A stretch of DNA of 49,254 nucleotides, from assembly GCA_035369845.1 (NCBI GenBank), contig DAOOVD010000013.1, positions 1-49,254 on the forward strand. The letters are read 5' to 3'. The position numbers and the translations under genes are program-made. The notes beneath the pieces are model-generated. The model searched no databases and had not been told where the DNA came from. It was given only the letters and a program-made list of their open reading frames with translations. How positions within the stretch are numbered: position 1 is the stretch's first letter; each line of letters starts with the position of its first letter. This document shows positions 16,756 to 23,640 of this stretch, piece by piece. The stretch comes from DAOOVD01 sp035369845 (lineage in GTDB: Bacteria; Bacillota; Desulfotomaculia; Desulfotomaculales; Pelotomaculaceae).

Positions 16756-17880
16756 TTAACGCGGGGGTCTTTTCGCCTCGGCGGCGAGATCGAGCACTTT
16801 TTGCAGGATCTTCTCCCGTCTGGCGTCGATTGCGGCAAAGTCCATGAAGGGGACGTAGTACTGCTCCATTTCGTCGTGCAGGTGCTTGGCCCGCCTGATA
16901 AACGAAACCGCCTGTTCCATGCACTGCCGGTACATGCCGCGCGCGGCCCCTTTTTCCGCGAGGCAGGCCGCGTTCACGACCGGGTCCACGCAGGTCATGG
17001 TGTCGATCACGGTATCGGACTCTTTGGGCAGGTAGATGTGCGGTTCCACGTTGTTTACTACGGCAATGGACAGGTCGTGGATGACCAGGTGATCGACCTG
17101 AAACGGGTTCAGCGCGCAGTGGAACGCCGTTATGCTGTAGCCGCGCGACAGGGCCGCTTCCATCAGGCGGCGGACCAGCGTCGTTTTGCCGGTCCCGTCG
17201 TCGCCGCTGACGATGTAACGCCTGTCGAGGTGCCCCACCACCGTCTCCAGATGGCTTACCGGACCGTCCGGGGTAATTGCGGTGGCAAAGAGGCGCCTTG
17301 CCCTGGGGTTTTCCGAAATCCTGGGCTTCCCCTCGAAAATTTCGTGAATGAGTTCGAGTACGAGCCTGTCGAAAGCGCCGACGTTGAACGCCCCGCTTTC
17401 GGCATAGTAAGACTCCACCTCGTCAAGGAAAAGCTTGGCGCCGGCCAGGAAAGCGTAGGCATGTTTGAAGAGCCGCCCAACCTCCTTGTTTATTGCCAGA
17501 ATTTCTTTTTTTTTGCCGCGCAAGCCCCGCTCGTTCCAGTGGTCGCCCAGGTGGATTATTTCATCCACAGCGCCGGGATTTTTCGGATCTACCACGTGAG
17601 GCGCGGTTCCGTCAAGCATCGCCACCCCGATTTCCGGAATGCAGATCCCGTCCAGGGAGGCGTTGTCCGAGGAGCAGCAGTGGAATTCCACGTCGTACCC
17701 CTCTTCCAGCATGGTAATACCGATCCTCCTCATGAAGGTGGACTTCCCCACGCCCGGTCCGCCTTTTATCACAAATATCCGCGCGGCGTCCGGTTCGATG
17801 ATGTTGTCGTAAAACGAGTAAAAGCCGTACGCCGTGTTGCCGCCCGGGAATACCTTGGTAAGCCTGCCCTTTTTGCTCAA
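16756..17880 (-). CDS. Double P-loop ATPase (PRK06851-type)
   Basis: 374 residues from TTG 17880, preceded by GGGAGGAG with seven-base spacing. Two P-loops are visible: GGPGVGKST near the N-terminus and GDDGTGKTT in the second half, so the protein is an internal duplication of two NTPase modules. It matches an uncharacterised family found in Firmicutes, and no biochemical role is known to me. An open frame continues 24 codons upstream into a fragment of the dispersed repeat (17908-17951); that extension has no start signal and is rejected. Confidence 0.8.
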   Translation of the reverse strand: MSKKGRLTKVFPGGNTAYGFYSFYDNIIEPDAARIFVIKGGPGVGKSTFMRRIGITMLEEGYDVEFHCCSSDNASLDGICIPEIGVAMLDGTAPHVVDPKNPGAVDEIIHLGDHWNERGLRGKKKEILAINKEVGRLFKHAYAFLAGAKLFLDEVESYYAESGAFNVGAFDRLVLELIHEIFEGKPRISENPRARRLFATAITPDGPVSHLETVVGHLDRRYIVSGDDGTGKTTLVRRLMEAALSRGYSITAFHCALNPFQVDHLVIHDLSIAVVNNVEPHIYLPKESDTVIDTMTCVDPVVNAACLAEKGAARGMYRQCMEQAVSFIRRAKHLHDEMEQYYVPFMDFAAIDARREKILQKVLDLAAEAKRPPR

Positions 17881-17907
17881 ATTTTCTCCTCCCAAACTGT
17901 TTAAGTT

Positions 17908-17951
17908 AGCGGCGGGAAAGCCAAAGAGCGAGCGATGACAAGACGCTGCCA
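17908..17951 (+). repeat. Dispersed repeat, partial copy R5
   Basis: The block agcgagcgatgacaagacgc followed by tgcc corresponds to the end of the copy at 25050-25285 (gagtgagcggtgacaaggcg then ctgcc). Only the terminal module is present. Confidence 0.5.
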
Positions 17952-18202
17952 TGAAGTGTCGTTTTAATGCACCAAATCACTCACTCTAAAATATATATGT
18001 GTCGCACCTTGTAATATGACGGGGTTTTGACCGTCCAATACCGGCTACCCTTTTTGAGCGAGTCGTGTTAAAATACTGCTAACGCTGCGGCAGAAATCCC
18101 GGAATTCAGGCGTTGAGCGGCCCCGGAACTTTCCGGCTGCTTTTCGCAATTCGGAGGTTTTAAGCCCGGGCGCCAGTTTATAGTTGAAAGGTGCGCGTCC
18201 CT
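17952..18202. other. Non-coding region before ANTAR gene 1
   Basis: About 250 bases between two divergent genes. It must hold promoters for both, but I see no near-consensus pair and no hexaloop hairpin of the ANTAR type. A weak hairpin (ccgga/tccgg, around 18124-18140) precedes a short T stretch. Confidence 0.4.
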
Positions 18203-18784
18203 ATGTTCGGGACCCGGATTGTCATCGCCGATGCCGACGCCGGTTATCGTAAAGACTTAAAGGACAAGCTGCTCCATGCGGGTTACCTGGTAACTGCAGA
18301 GGCGGGGGACGGGAGAAGCGCTTTGAAGGCGATTTTTCAAACGGAGCCCGACCTGGTTATCATGGGCGCCTCGCTCCGGGGCGCCCAAATACCGGAAATT
18401 GCCAGAATTATAGAGGAGCACCGGGTCGCCCCGGTGATTTTGCTGACCTCGTCATATGAGCAGCAGCTTCTGGAAGAGGTGAAGTCCACCTGGATTTTCG
18501 CCTATCTGGTCAAGCCGGTAAGCGAGGCGCAGCTTTTCTCAGCAATTGAGATTGCGCTGGCCAACTTCAGAAAACTCACCGGGCTCGAAGAGGAAGTCAA
18601 GCGGTTGAAGAAATCCCTCGAGGAAAGGAAGATTATTGAAAAAGCCAAGGGCTTGCTGATGGAAGAAAAGGGGTTTGCCGAAAAGGATGCTTACAAGCAC
18701 CTGCAGAGATTGAGCATGGATAACTGTGTGCCTATAGTCCACGTGGCCCGCGAAATAATCAGGGGATTCTATAAAAAAGGATAA
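18203..18784 (+). CDS. ANTAR-domain antiterminator with degenerate receiver (ANTAR 1)
   Basis: 193 residues from ATG 18203 (GAAAGGTG about nine bases upstream; a GTG at 18191 is the alternative). Receiver-like domain at the N-terminus (IVIADADAGYRKDL), coiled linker, and C-terminal ANTAR domain (RKIIEKAKGLLMEEKGFAEK, then AYKHLQRLSM). ANTAR domains bind paired RNA hairpins to prevent termination. The position that should be the phospho-acceptor Asp reads LVIMGASLRG: Asp is replaced by Gly. The conserved Lys remains (LVKP). It cannot be phosphorylated in the usual way. Its probable targets are the leaders listed here for amtB, asnB, glnA and gltB. Confidence 0.9.
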   Translation: MFGTRIVIADADAGYRKDLKDKLLHAGYLVTAEAGDGRSALKAIFQTEPDLVIMGASLRGAQIPEIARIIEEHRVAPVILLTSSYEQQLLEEVKSTWIFAYLVKPVSEAQLFSAIEIALANFRKLTGLEEEVKRLKKSLEERKIIEKAKGLLMEEKGFAEKDAYKHLQRLSMDNCVPIVHVAREIIRGFYKKG

Positions 18785-18836
18785 TGGCGGGGACAAACTG
18801 TAAAGCTTACGTTCAGACTGTCGGCAAACGGACAGG

Positions 18837-19115
18837 AACCTTGAGGTTGGAGGAAGCGAGCGACGTTGCTAAAGGGCAGTCTGCATGCGGGCGGCGTCCC
18901 TGTCGGCGGCGAACGACATTGCGAAAGCGCCGGAAGCGGCACTTTTGCGAAGCGAAGCTGCGAAAACGGGGGCCGGACAAGGAAGTCCGCGCCAGCTTGA
19001 ACCGGGACAGGACGGCGGGTTGAAGGCGGTCCAATATCGCGTGATGATGCGAGCCCTTGGTTCACTCGACGCGAAGCATTTGAGCGAGTGTTTCAACCTC
19101 AAGGTGCTTTGTCAA
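18837..19115 (+). repeat. Dispersed intergenic repeat, copy R2
   Basis: Shares gcggcgaacgacattgcgaa with the copy at 25050-25285, then diverges in its middle (gcgaaaacgggggccggac). It adds two outer modules: ccttgaggttggaggaagcg (also at 31620-31660, inverse) and gagtgtttcaacctcaaggt (also in R1, inverse). No coding pattern is preserved. Confidence 0.75.
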
Positions 19116-19121
19116 CAACCT

Positions 19122-19140
19122 TACTGTAAAGTATACAGTA
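19122..19140. promoter_or_regulatory. Palindrome upstream of the glnA-paralogue promoter
   Basis: Perfect 7-bp dyad tactgta / tacagta with a five-base centre, ending 17 bases before the -35 box. A candidate operator for a dimeric regulator. It does not fit the GlnR consensus (TGTNA-N7-TNACA). Confidence 0.45.
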
Positions 19141-19156
19141 TTCTTTTTTTAATCAA

Positions 19157-19185
19157 TTGATTTTTTAACTGTATATATCTATACT
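19157..19185 (+). promoter_or_regulatory. Promoter of the glnA-paralogue operon
   Basis: TTGATT (19157-19162), 17-base spacer, TATACT (19180-19185). The start would be near 19192, so only one ANTAR-type hairpin is contained in the transcript. Confidence 0.7.
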
Positions 19186-19209
19186 TAAAATATTAAAAAC
19201 ATAGGTTTT

Positions 19210-19268
19210 GGGGCAACGGCGTCCTGTGAAAGACCTTTCCGGGTCTGAACAGGCGATTTTTGTTTTTT
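19210..19268 (+). promoter_or_regulatory. ANTAR-type attenuator upstream of the glnA paralogue
   Basis: Stem ggggc/gtcct (19210-19214/19221-19225) with hexaloop AACGGC (A1, G4). The 3' side forms the terminator arm cgtcctgt (19220-19227), pairing with acaggcg (19249-19255) around an inner agacc/gggtct stem, then a long T-tract (19257-19268). A first hairpin is missing or degenerate. Confidence 0.75.
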
Positions 19269-19281
19269 GGGGGGTGAACGG

Positions 19282-20610
19282 TTGAAAACCGTTACAAAGG
19301 AAGAAGTGATGGAAAAGGCTCAGGAATACAACGTTAAATTTATTCGCCTGCAGTTTGTTGATATTCTGGGCTCCTTTAAAAATATAGCGGTGACGGTCGA
19401 GGAACTGGAGAGGGCCCTGGAAGGAAAGATTATGTTCGACAGTTCCGCCATCGAGGGGTTTGTCGGCAACAAGGTCAACGACATCTACCTTTGCCCCGAT
19501 CCCTCCACTTTCGTGATTTTCCCGTGGCGCCCCCGTGACGGGGCGGTCGCCCGGCTGATCTGCGACATCCTCTCCCCGGACGGGAATCCCTTTCCCGGAT
19601 GTTCCCGCTCAGCCTTGAAAAGGGTGGCGGGAAAAGCGTCGGAGTTGGGACTCAAGTTCAAAGTAGGGGCGGAAATAGATTTTTACCTGTTTCAAACAGA
19701 CAGCCAGGGCAAACCCACGACGGTCACCCACGATCAGGCGGGGTACTGCGATCTGTCCCCGGTCGACCTGGGAGAAAACGCCCGGCGGGATATGGTTTTG
19801 ACTCTGGAAGAGATGGGGTTTGAAATATTCTCCTCCCACCACGAGATCTCGGCGGGGCAGCATCAGATTTTCATTAAAGACGACAGCCTGCCGGCCATCG
19901 CCGACAAGATTGCCACTTTCAGGTTCGTAGTGCGCACGGTGGCCCAGCGCCACGGGCTGCATGCGTCGTTTATGCCCAAGCCGGTGGTGGGGTTGAACGG
20001 TTCCGGCATACATCTCCACCAGTCCGTTTGGAAGCGGGGTGAAAACGCTTTTGCCGATCCGGAGGGGTTTTCGGGGTTGAGCGAAATCGCCCTCAACTAC
20101 ATCGGGGGGGTATTGGAGCACGCCCGGGCCATTACCGCGGTGGCCAACCCGCTGGTCAACTCTTACAAGCGGCTTTCTCCCGGCGAATTGTGCCCCATTC
20201 TCGTAGCCTGGTCGGAACAGAACCGCAATACCATGATTCGCGTTCCCGCTCAGCGGGGTGACGGGACCAGGGTTATTCTCCGCAGCCCGGACGCTACCTG
20301 CAACCCTTATCTCGTCCTGGCCGCCGCCCTGGAGGCGGGCCTGTACGGCATAACGAACAAAATCAGCCCGCCCCCTCCTCTCTCCGACAGGCACTTTAAT
20401 CCTGAATGGCTCAGAAAGCTTGCAAAAAGGAAGGGGCTGCCGCGCAACCTGGGTGAGGCGCTGCCTGCCCTCGCCGGGGACGAAATTGTCGCGCGGGCGC
20501 TGGGCGAATACATTGTAAGCCGGTTCATAGAAATAAAGGAACTGGAGTGGGAGCGCTTCCAGTCCGAAGTTCACCAGTGGGAACTGGACGAGTATTTGAG
20601 GAATTTTTAG
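19282..20610 (+). CDS. Glutamine synthetase paralogue, probably catalytically impaired
   Basis: 442 residues from TTG 19282, placed by GGGGGGTGA five bases upstream. Full-length type I glutamine synthetase fold, close to the glnA product at 23641-24972, but with active-site changes. Metal-site EAEFF has become EIDFY. GQHEI has become GQHQI (loss of the Glu220-type ligand, Salmonella numbering). RIELRSPD has become RVILRSPD (loss of the Glu357-type ligand). The flap GYEAP has become GELCP (loss of the Glu327-type base). The phosphate-binding arginines and RIPA-like motif (IRVPA) remain. It may be a sensor or regulatory subunit rather than an enzyme, or use another substrate. It has its own ANTAR leader. 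Confidence 0.9.
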   Translation: MKTVTKEEVMEKAQEYNVKFIRLQFVDILGSFKNIAVTVEELERALEGKIMFDSSAIEGFVGNKVNDIYLCPDPSTFVIFPWRPRDGAVARLICDILSPDGNPFPGCSRSALKRVAGKASELGLKFKVGAEIDFYLFQTDSQGKPTTVTHDQAGYCDLSPVDLGENARRDMVLTLEEMGFEIFSSHHEISAGQHQIFIKDDSLPAIADKIATFRFVVRTVAQRHGLHASFMPKPVVGLNGSGIHLHQSVWKRGENAFADPEGFSGLSEIALNYIGGVLEHARAITAVANPLVNSYKRLSPGELCPILVAWSEQNRNTMIRVPAQRGDGTRVILRSPDATCNPYLVLAAALEAGLYGITNKISPPPPLSDRHFNPEWLRKLAKRKGLPRNLGEALPALAGDEIVARALGEYIVSRFIEIKELEWERFQSEVHQWELDEYLRNF

Positions 20611-20777
20611 TTTCGTTTCAAAATAAACTTTTGGTTTTCGGGAGGAGGTCGGCGGCAGTCGGGAAATAAAAGAACCGGAAAAACGGAGAAAAATACAGAG
20701 AGAAAAGAGAGAGAAAAGAGCGCTGAAGAAATCTGAAGCGTTCAGGTAACCAAAAAGATTTTTTTAGGAGGATGGTA

Positions 20778-22358
20778 ATGGTGTCTTTCAGCAAGGGTAT
20801 CAACGCTACTGCTGCAACTTTGACGAAGTTGCGTACAGGTGAAAGCAAGTGCGAGTACAGCGGCATGTGCGTCACCTGTCTCGACGGATGTCCCGGACTG
20901 TGCGAGGTGGGCAAATCCTCGATCCGGGGCAAGGAGGTTCTCTATCCCCAGCCGTTCGGGAAAATCACCTCGGCGTCCCAAAAGGATTATCCGGTGGATT
21001 TCTCTCATTTCAATATCATGGGTACCGCCGTGGGCGCGGTGGGTATTGAAGCCGATCCGGACAAGGCCATTTTTCCGGCGGTCAGCCTGGAAACCGAGGT
21101 CGGCGCCGACAACAAGCTCAAGCTCAGCCTGCCCATTGTCGTTGCCGGCATGGGTTCCACCAATGTTGCCGCCAACAACTGGGAACACCTGGCTGCGGGA
21201 GCCGCCATCTGCGGCGTCGGTATCTGCATTGGAGAGAATGTCTGCGCCATGGACCCCGGGTCCGAGATTAAAAACGGCCGCGTGGTTCATTCCCCCAACC
21301 TGGACAGGCGCGTGAAAGATTTTCAGAGATGGTACAACGGGAAGGGCTTTATAGCGGTACAGGCCAACGTCGAGGACACCAACCTGGGCGTGCAGGAATA
21401 CGCCCTGGAAAAACTCGGCGTCGAGGCAGTTGAAATCAAATGGGGGCAGGGCGCCAAGGACATCGGCGGGGAAGTCAAGCTGAACACTCTGGAAAGGGCT
21501 TTGCTGCTCAAGAGCCGCGGTTATATTGTCCTGCCCGATCCTGAAGATCCGAAGGTGCAGGAAGCGTACAAGAAGGGCGCCTTCAAGGAGTTCGAGCGGC
21601 ATTCCCGGGTCGGCATGGTAAACCAGGAGAGCTTTAACGTCCGGGTTGAGGAACTGCGTAAAGCCGGGGCCAAATACGTCATGCTTAAAACGGGGGCTTA
21701 CCGGCCGGCCGACCTGGCCAGGGCCATCAAGTTCGCTTCCGACGCCAGACTCGACCTGCTGACAATCGACGGCGCCGGCGGCGGTACCGGCATGAGCCCG
21801 TGGCGGATGATGAACGAGTGGGGTATTCCCACGGTCTACATCCAGGCCCTTGCGGTTAAATACCTGGACAGGCTGGCTGCCAAAGGAGCCTTTGTTCCTC
21901 CGGTAGCCATCGCCGGCGGTTTCACCCTCGAAGACCACCTGTTCAAGGGTCTGGCGATGGGAGCGCCGCATATCAAGGCTATCGGCATGGCGCGCTCCGC
22001 CCTTACCGCGGCCATGGTCGGCAAAACCGTCGGAGAAGCCCTGAAGAGCGGCAAAGTTCCGCCCGAATACAAGAAGTACGGAGAATCGATGGAGCAAATC
22101 TTTATTGCGACGGCGGAACTGAAAGACAAACTGGGCGGCGAGTTCGACAACCTGCCGGCCGGCGCCATCGGGGTATACACGTATTTCGAGCGGCTGGCGC
22201 AGGGACTCAGGCAGTTCATGTGCGGCGCCCGGAAATTCGCCCTCCGGTACATCTCCAGGGACGACATCGTCGCCCTGACCAAAGAGGCGTCGGAAATTAC
22301 CGGTATTCGTTATATCATGGACGCGGACGCCGAAGAAGCGGAACAAATTATTGGCTGA
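20778..22358 (+). CDS. FMN-binding glutamate synthase-like protein
   Basis: 526 residues. The AGGAGG runs directly into an ATG at 20772, so ATG 20778 is the likelier start. It has the GltB-type FMN/TIM-barrel core (VEIKWGQGAKDIGGEVKL, then LLTIDGAGGGTGMSP), but no glutaminase domain and no C-terminal GXGXG helix domain. The N-terminus has a compact Cys cluster (CEYSGMCVTCLDGCPGLCEV) that could hold an Fe-S cluster. Related stand-alone proteins occur in archaea and anaerobes. It lies 167 bases after the GlnA paralogue and is probably in the same transcript. The amino-group donor and product are not proven. Confidence 0.85.
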   Translation: MVSFSKGINATAATLTKLRTGESKCEYSGMCVTCLDGCPGLCEVGKSSIRGKEVLYPQPFGKITSASQKDYPVDFSHFNIMGTAVGAVGIEADPDKAIFPAVSLETEVGADNKLKLSLPIVVAGMGSTNVAANNWEHLAAGAAICGVGICIGENVCAMDPGSEIKNGRVVHSPNLDRRVKDFQRWYNGKGFIAVQANVEDTNLGVQEYALEKLGVEAVEIKWGQGAKDIGGEVKLNTLERALLLKSRGYIVLPDPEDPKVQEAYKKGAFKEFERHSRVGMVNQESFNVRVEELRKAGAKYVMLKTGAYRPADLARAIKFASDARLDLLTIDGAGGGTGMSPWRMMNEWGIPTVYIQALAVKYLDRLAAKGAFVPPVAIAGGFTLEDHLFKGLAMGAPHIKAIGMARSALTAAMVGKTVGEALKSGKVPPEYKKYGESMEQIFIATAELKDKLGGEFDNLPAGAIGVYTYFERLAQGLRQFMCGARKFALRYISRDDIVALTKEASEITGIRYIMDADAEEAEQIIG

Positions 22359-22376
22359 GCCGCATTTTAAATTATG

Positions 22377-22406
22377 TTGCCTTAACCGACACAGATAATA
22401 TATAAT
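22377..22406 (+). promoter_or_regulatory. Probable promoter of ANTAR gene 2
   Basis: TTGCCT (22377-22382), 18-base spacer, perfect TATAAT (22401-22406). It lies about 20 bases upstream of the dual-hairpin leader. Confidence 0.55.
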
Positions 22407-22428
22407 AGCGTTATAAGTATATAGATCC

Positions 22429-22503
22429 GGATACAACGACGTGTCTGTTTCTAACGGCAATGATGCCCTCTGCAGGTTATTTGGCCTGCGTGAGGGTTTT
22501 TTT
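22429..22503 (+). promoter_or_regulatory. ANTAR dual-hairpin attenuator upstream of ANTAR gene 2
   Basis: Hairpin 1 has stem ggatac/gtgtct with loop AACGAC (22435-22440). Hairpin 2 has stem ggc/gcc with loop AATGAT (22459-22464). Both loops have A1 and G4. The terminator arm ccctctgcagg (22466-22476) begins inside the 3' side of hairpin 2 and pairs with cctgcgtgaggg (22485-22496), followed by seven T (22497-22503). Position implies that the ANTAR protein controls its own gene. Confidence 0.85.
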
Positions 22504-22680
22504 CTTCCAGATGTTGCTCCAGGCTGCCGTTCTTCTTGCTGAATAATTTATGAGGTTTTGGCACAACGGTATATTTTTAGATGACAGTGCTCATTTTTCA
22601 GTAAAAACGTGTTTGTGTCGCAAAAGGTTTGTCCCCGGAGACAACGGGGCCGCAGTTCCTGGAATCAGGAGGCATGCGCC

Positions 22681-23256
22681 ATGGCAGAGCAAAGAATTAT
22701 AATTGTTGACAGCGATGCCGCCTGGAGAAAGAGCATCAAGGCTATGCTGGCTAAAATGGGGTACTGGGTGATCGGAGAGGCCGAGGACGGGCAGACCGGC
22801 TTGAAAATGGTCAGGGCCAGGCAGCCCGACCTCGTTATCATAGAGGCTTTCCTGCCCGGAATGGACGGTCACGAAGTCGCCCGCATCATACACGAGGATA
22901 AACTGGCTCCGGTCATTTTAATCTGCAGCAGCATTCAGCAGAACGTTATTGAAAAAGCGAAAGCCGCCAGGGTGTCTGCATTTTTAATGAAACCGGACCT
23001 GGAGTTCAATCTGATCCCCGCTGTGGAACTGGCGCTGATCAATTACCAGGAAATAATTAATCTCGAAAACAAGGTAAGGGAGCTCAAGGAGACCCTGGAG
23101 ACCAGAAAGGTGGTTGAAAGGGCCAAGGGGATCCTTATGGAAACCATGGGCATATCGGAAACCGAGGCGTTTAAACGGATTCAGAAGCAGAGCATGAACA
23201 AGCGCATCTCCATGCGGGCGGTGGCTGAAGCCATTATTCTCGCACACAACCTGTAG
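22681..23256 (+). CDS. ANTAR-domain antiterminator with Asp-to-Glu receiver (ANTAR 2)
   Basis: 191 residues from ATG 22681 (CAGGAGG upstream). Receiver-like domain starting IIIVDSDAAWRKS and ANTAR domain at the C-terminus (RKVVERAKGILMETMGISET, then AFKRIQKQSM). In the receiver the phospho-acceptor segment reads DLVIIEAFLPGMDG: the Asp is replaced by Glu, often a mimic of the phosphorylated state. The Lys (LMKPD) is retained. It lies between its own attenuator and the two tandem attenuators of glnA. About 40 percent similar by eye to ANTAR 1, so the two are paralogues. Confidence 0.92.
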   Translation: MAEQRIIIVDSDAAWRKSIKAMLAKMGYWVIGEAEDGQTGLKMVRARQPDLVIIEAFLPGMDGHEVARIIHEDKLAPVILICSSIQQNVIEKAKAARVSAFLMKPDLEFNLIPAVELALINYQEIINLENKVRELKETLETRKVVERAKGILMETMGISETEAFKRIQKQSMNKRISMRAVAEAIILAHNL

Positions 23257-23274
23257 ACGTATTATCTTAAAAAC

Positions 23275-23359
23275 GGGTACAGCGGCGTATCCCGGCGGGG
23301 CAACGACGCCCTTAAAAAGCTGTCTTTCAAAGACCGCTTTTTGGGGGCTTGTTTTTTTT
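23275..23359 (+). promoter_or_regulatory. ANTAR dual-hairpin attenuator, glnA leader site 1
   Basis: Hairpin 1 has stem gggtac/gtatcc with loop AGCGGC (23281-23286). Hairpin 2 has stem gggc/gccc with loop AACGAC (23302-23307). Both loops have A1 and G4. Terminator: gcccttaaaaagc (23308-23320) with gctttttgggggc (23336-23348), then a T-rich tract. It begins 18 bases after the ANTAR 2 stop codon, so it acts on read-through transcripts from the regulator gene. Confidence 0.85.
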
Positions 23360-23477
23360 CAGTTTCAAGAATCGTCTTTGGTTACCATCCTCCACGTCCT
23401 TTGCCGGAGACACACCGGTCGAAGGACACTTTTTTCATAAAATGTCGACAAGGGGCTATGGTTTTTTTGAACTTGTG

Positions 23478-23486
23478 TGGTATACT
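23478..23486 (+). promoter_or_regulatory. Extended -10 promoter for glnA
   Basis: TGGTATACT (TGnTATAAT type) lies between the two glnA attenuators. No good -35 box is seen. It would give glnA its own transcript carrying only attenuator site 2. Confidence 0.5.
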
Positions 23487-23512
23487 AGTTGTTAGTAAAA
23501 AAAATAATACCA

Positions 23513-23596
23513 GGGCACAATGCTGTGCCCGAGCTTGGGAGGCAATGGAGCCTATTGAACAGGTAAAATACCAACCTGTTTAGTTGGCTTTTTTTT
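23513..23596 (+). promoter_or_regulatory. ANTAR dual-hairpin attenuator, glnA leader site 2
   Basis: Hairpin 1 has a perfect stem gggcac/gtgccc with loop AATGCT (23519-23524). Hairpin 2 has stem aggc/gcct with loop AATGGA (23544-23549). Both loops have A1 and G4. The terminator shares the gcct arm: agcc (23549-23552) and aacaggt (23558-23564) pair with acctgtt (23574-23580) and ggct (23586-23589), then a T-run. It ends 45 bases before the glnA start. Confidence 0.88.
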
Positions 23597-23640
23597 GGTT
23601 TTGCCGCCAGGCCCCGGTAGAAAAGGAAGGTGTGAATCGG

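Noticed and set aside
17881..17952. 24-codon N-terminal extension of the double P-loop ATPase
   Set aside because: It reads into a repeat fragment and lies upstream of a clear ribosome site that serves TTG 17880.
19171..19184. gtat-atatct-atac hairpin as the first ANTAR hairpin of the GlnA-paralogue leader
   Set aside because: The loop has T, not G, at position 4 and the stem overlaps the -10 box, so it is probably not transcribed.
20742..22460. Long minus-strand open frame (572 codons) opposite the FMN glutamate-synthase-like gene
   Set aside because: Antisense shadow of a GC-rich real gene; no ribosome site, low-complexity translation, no family features.
22561..22573. ggcacaacggt as a further ANTAR hairpin before ANTAR gene 2
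   Set aside because: The possible hexaloop has A at position 4 and the flanks do not pair.
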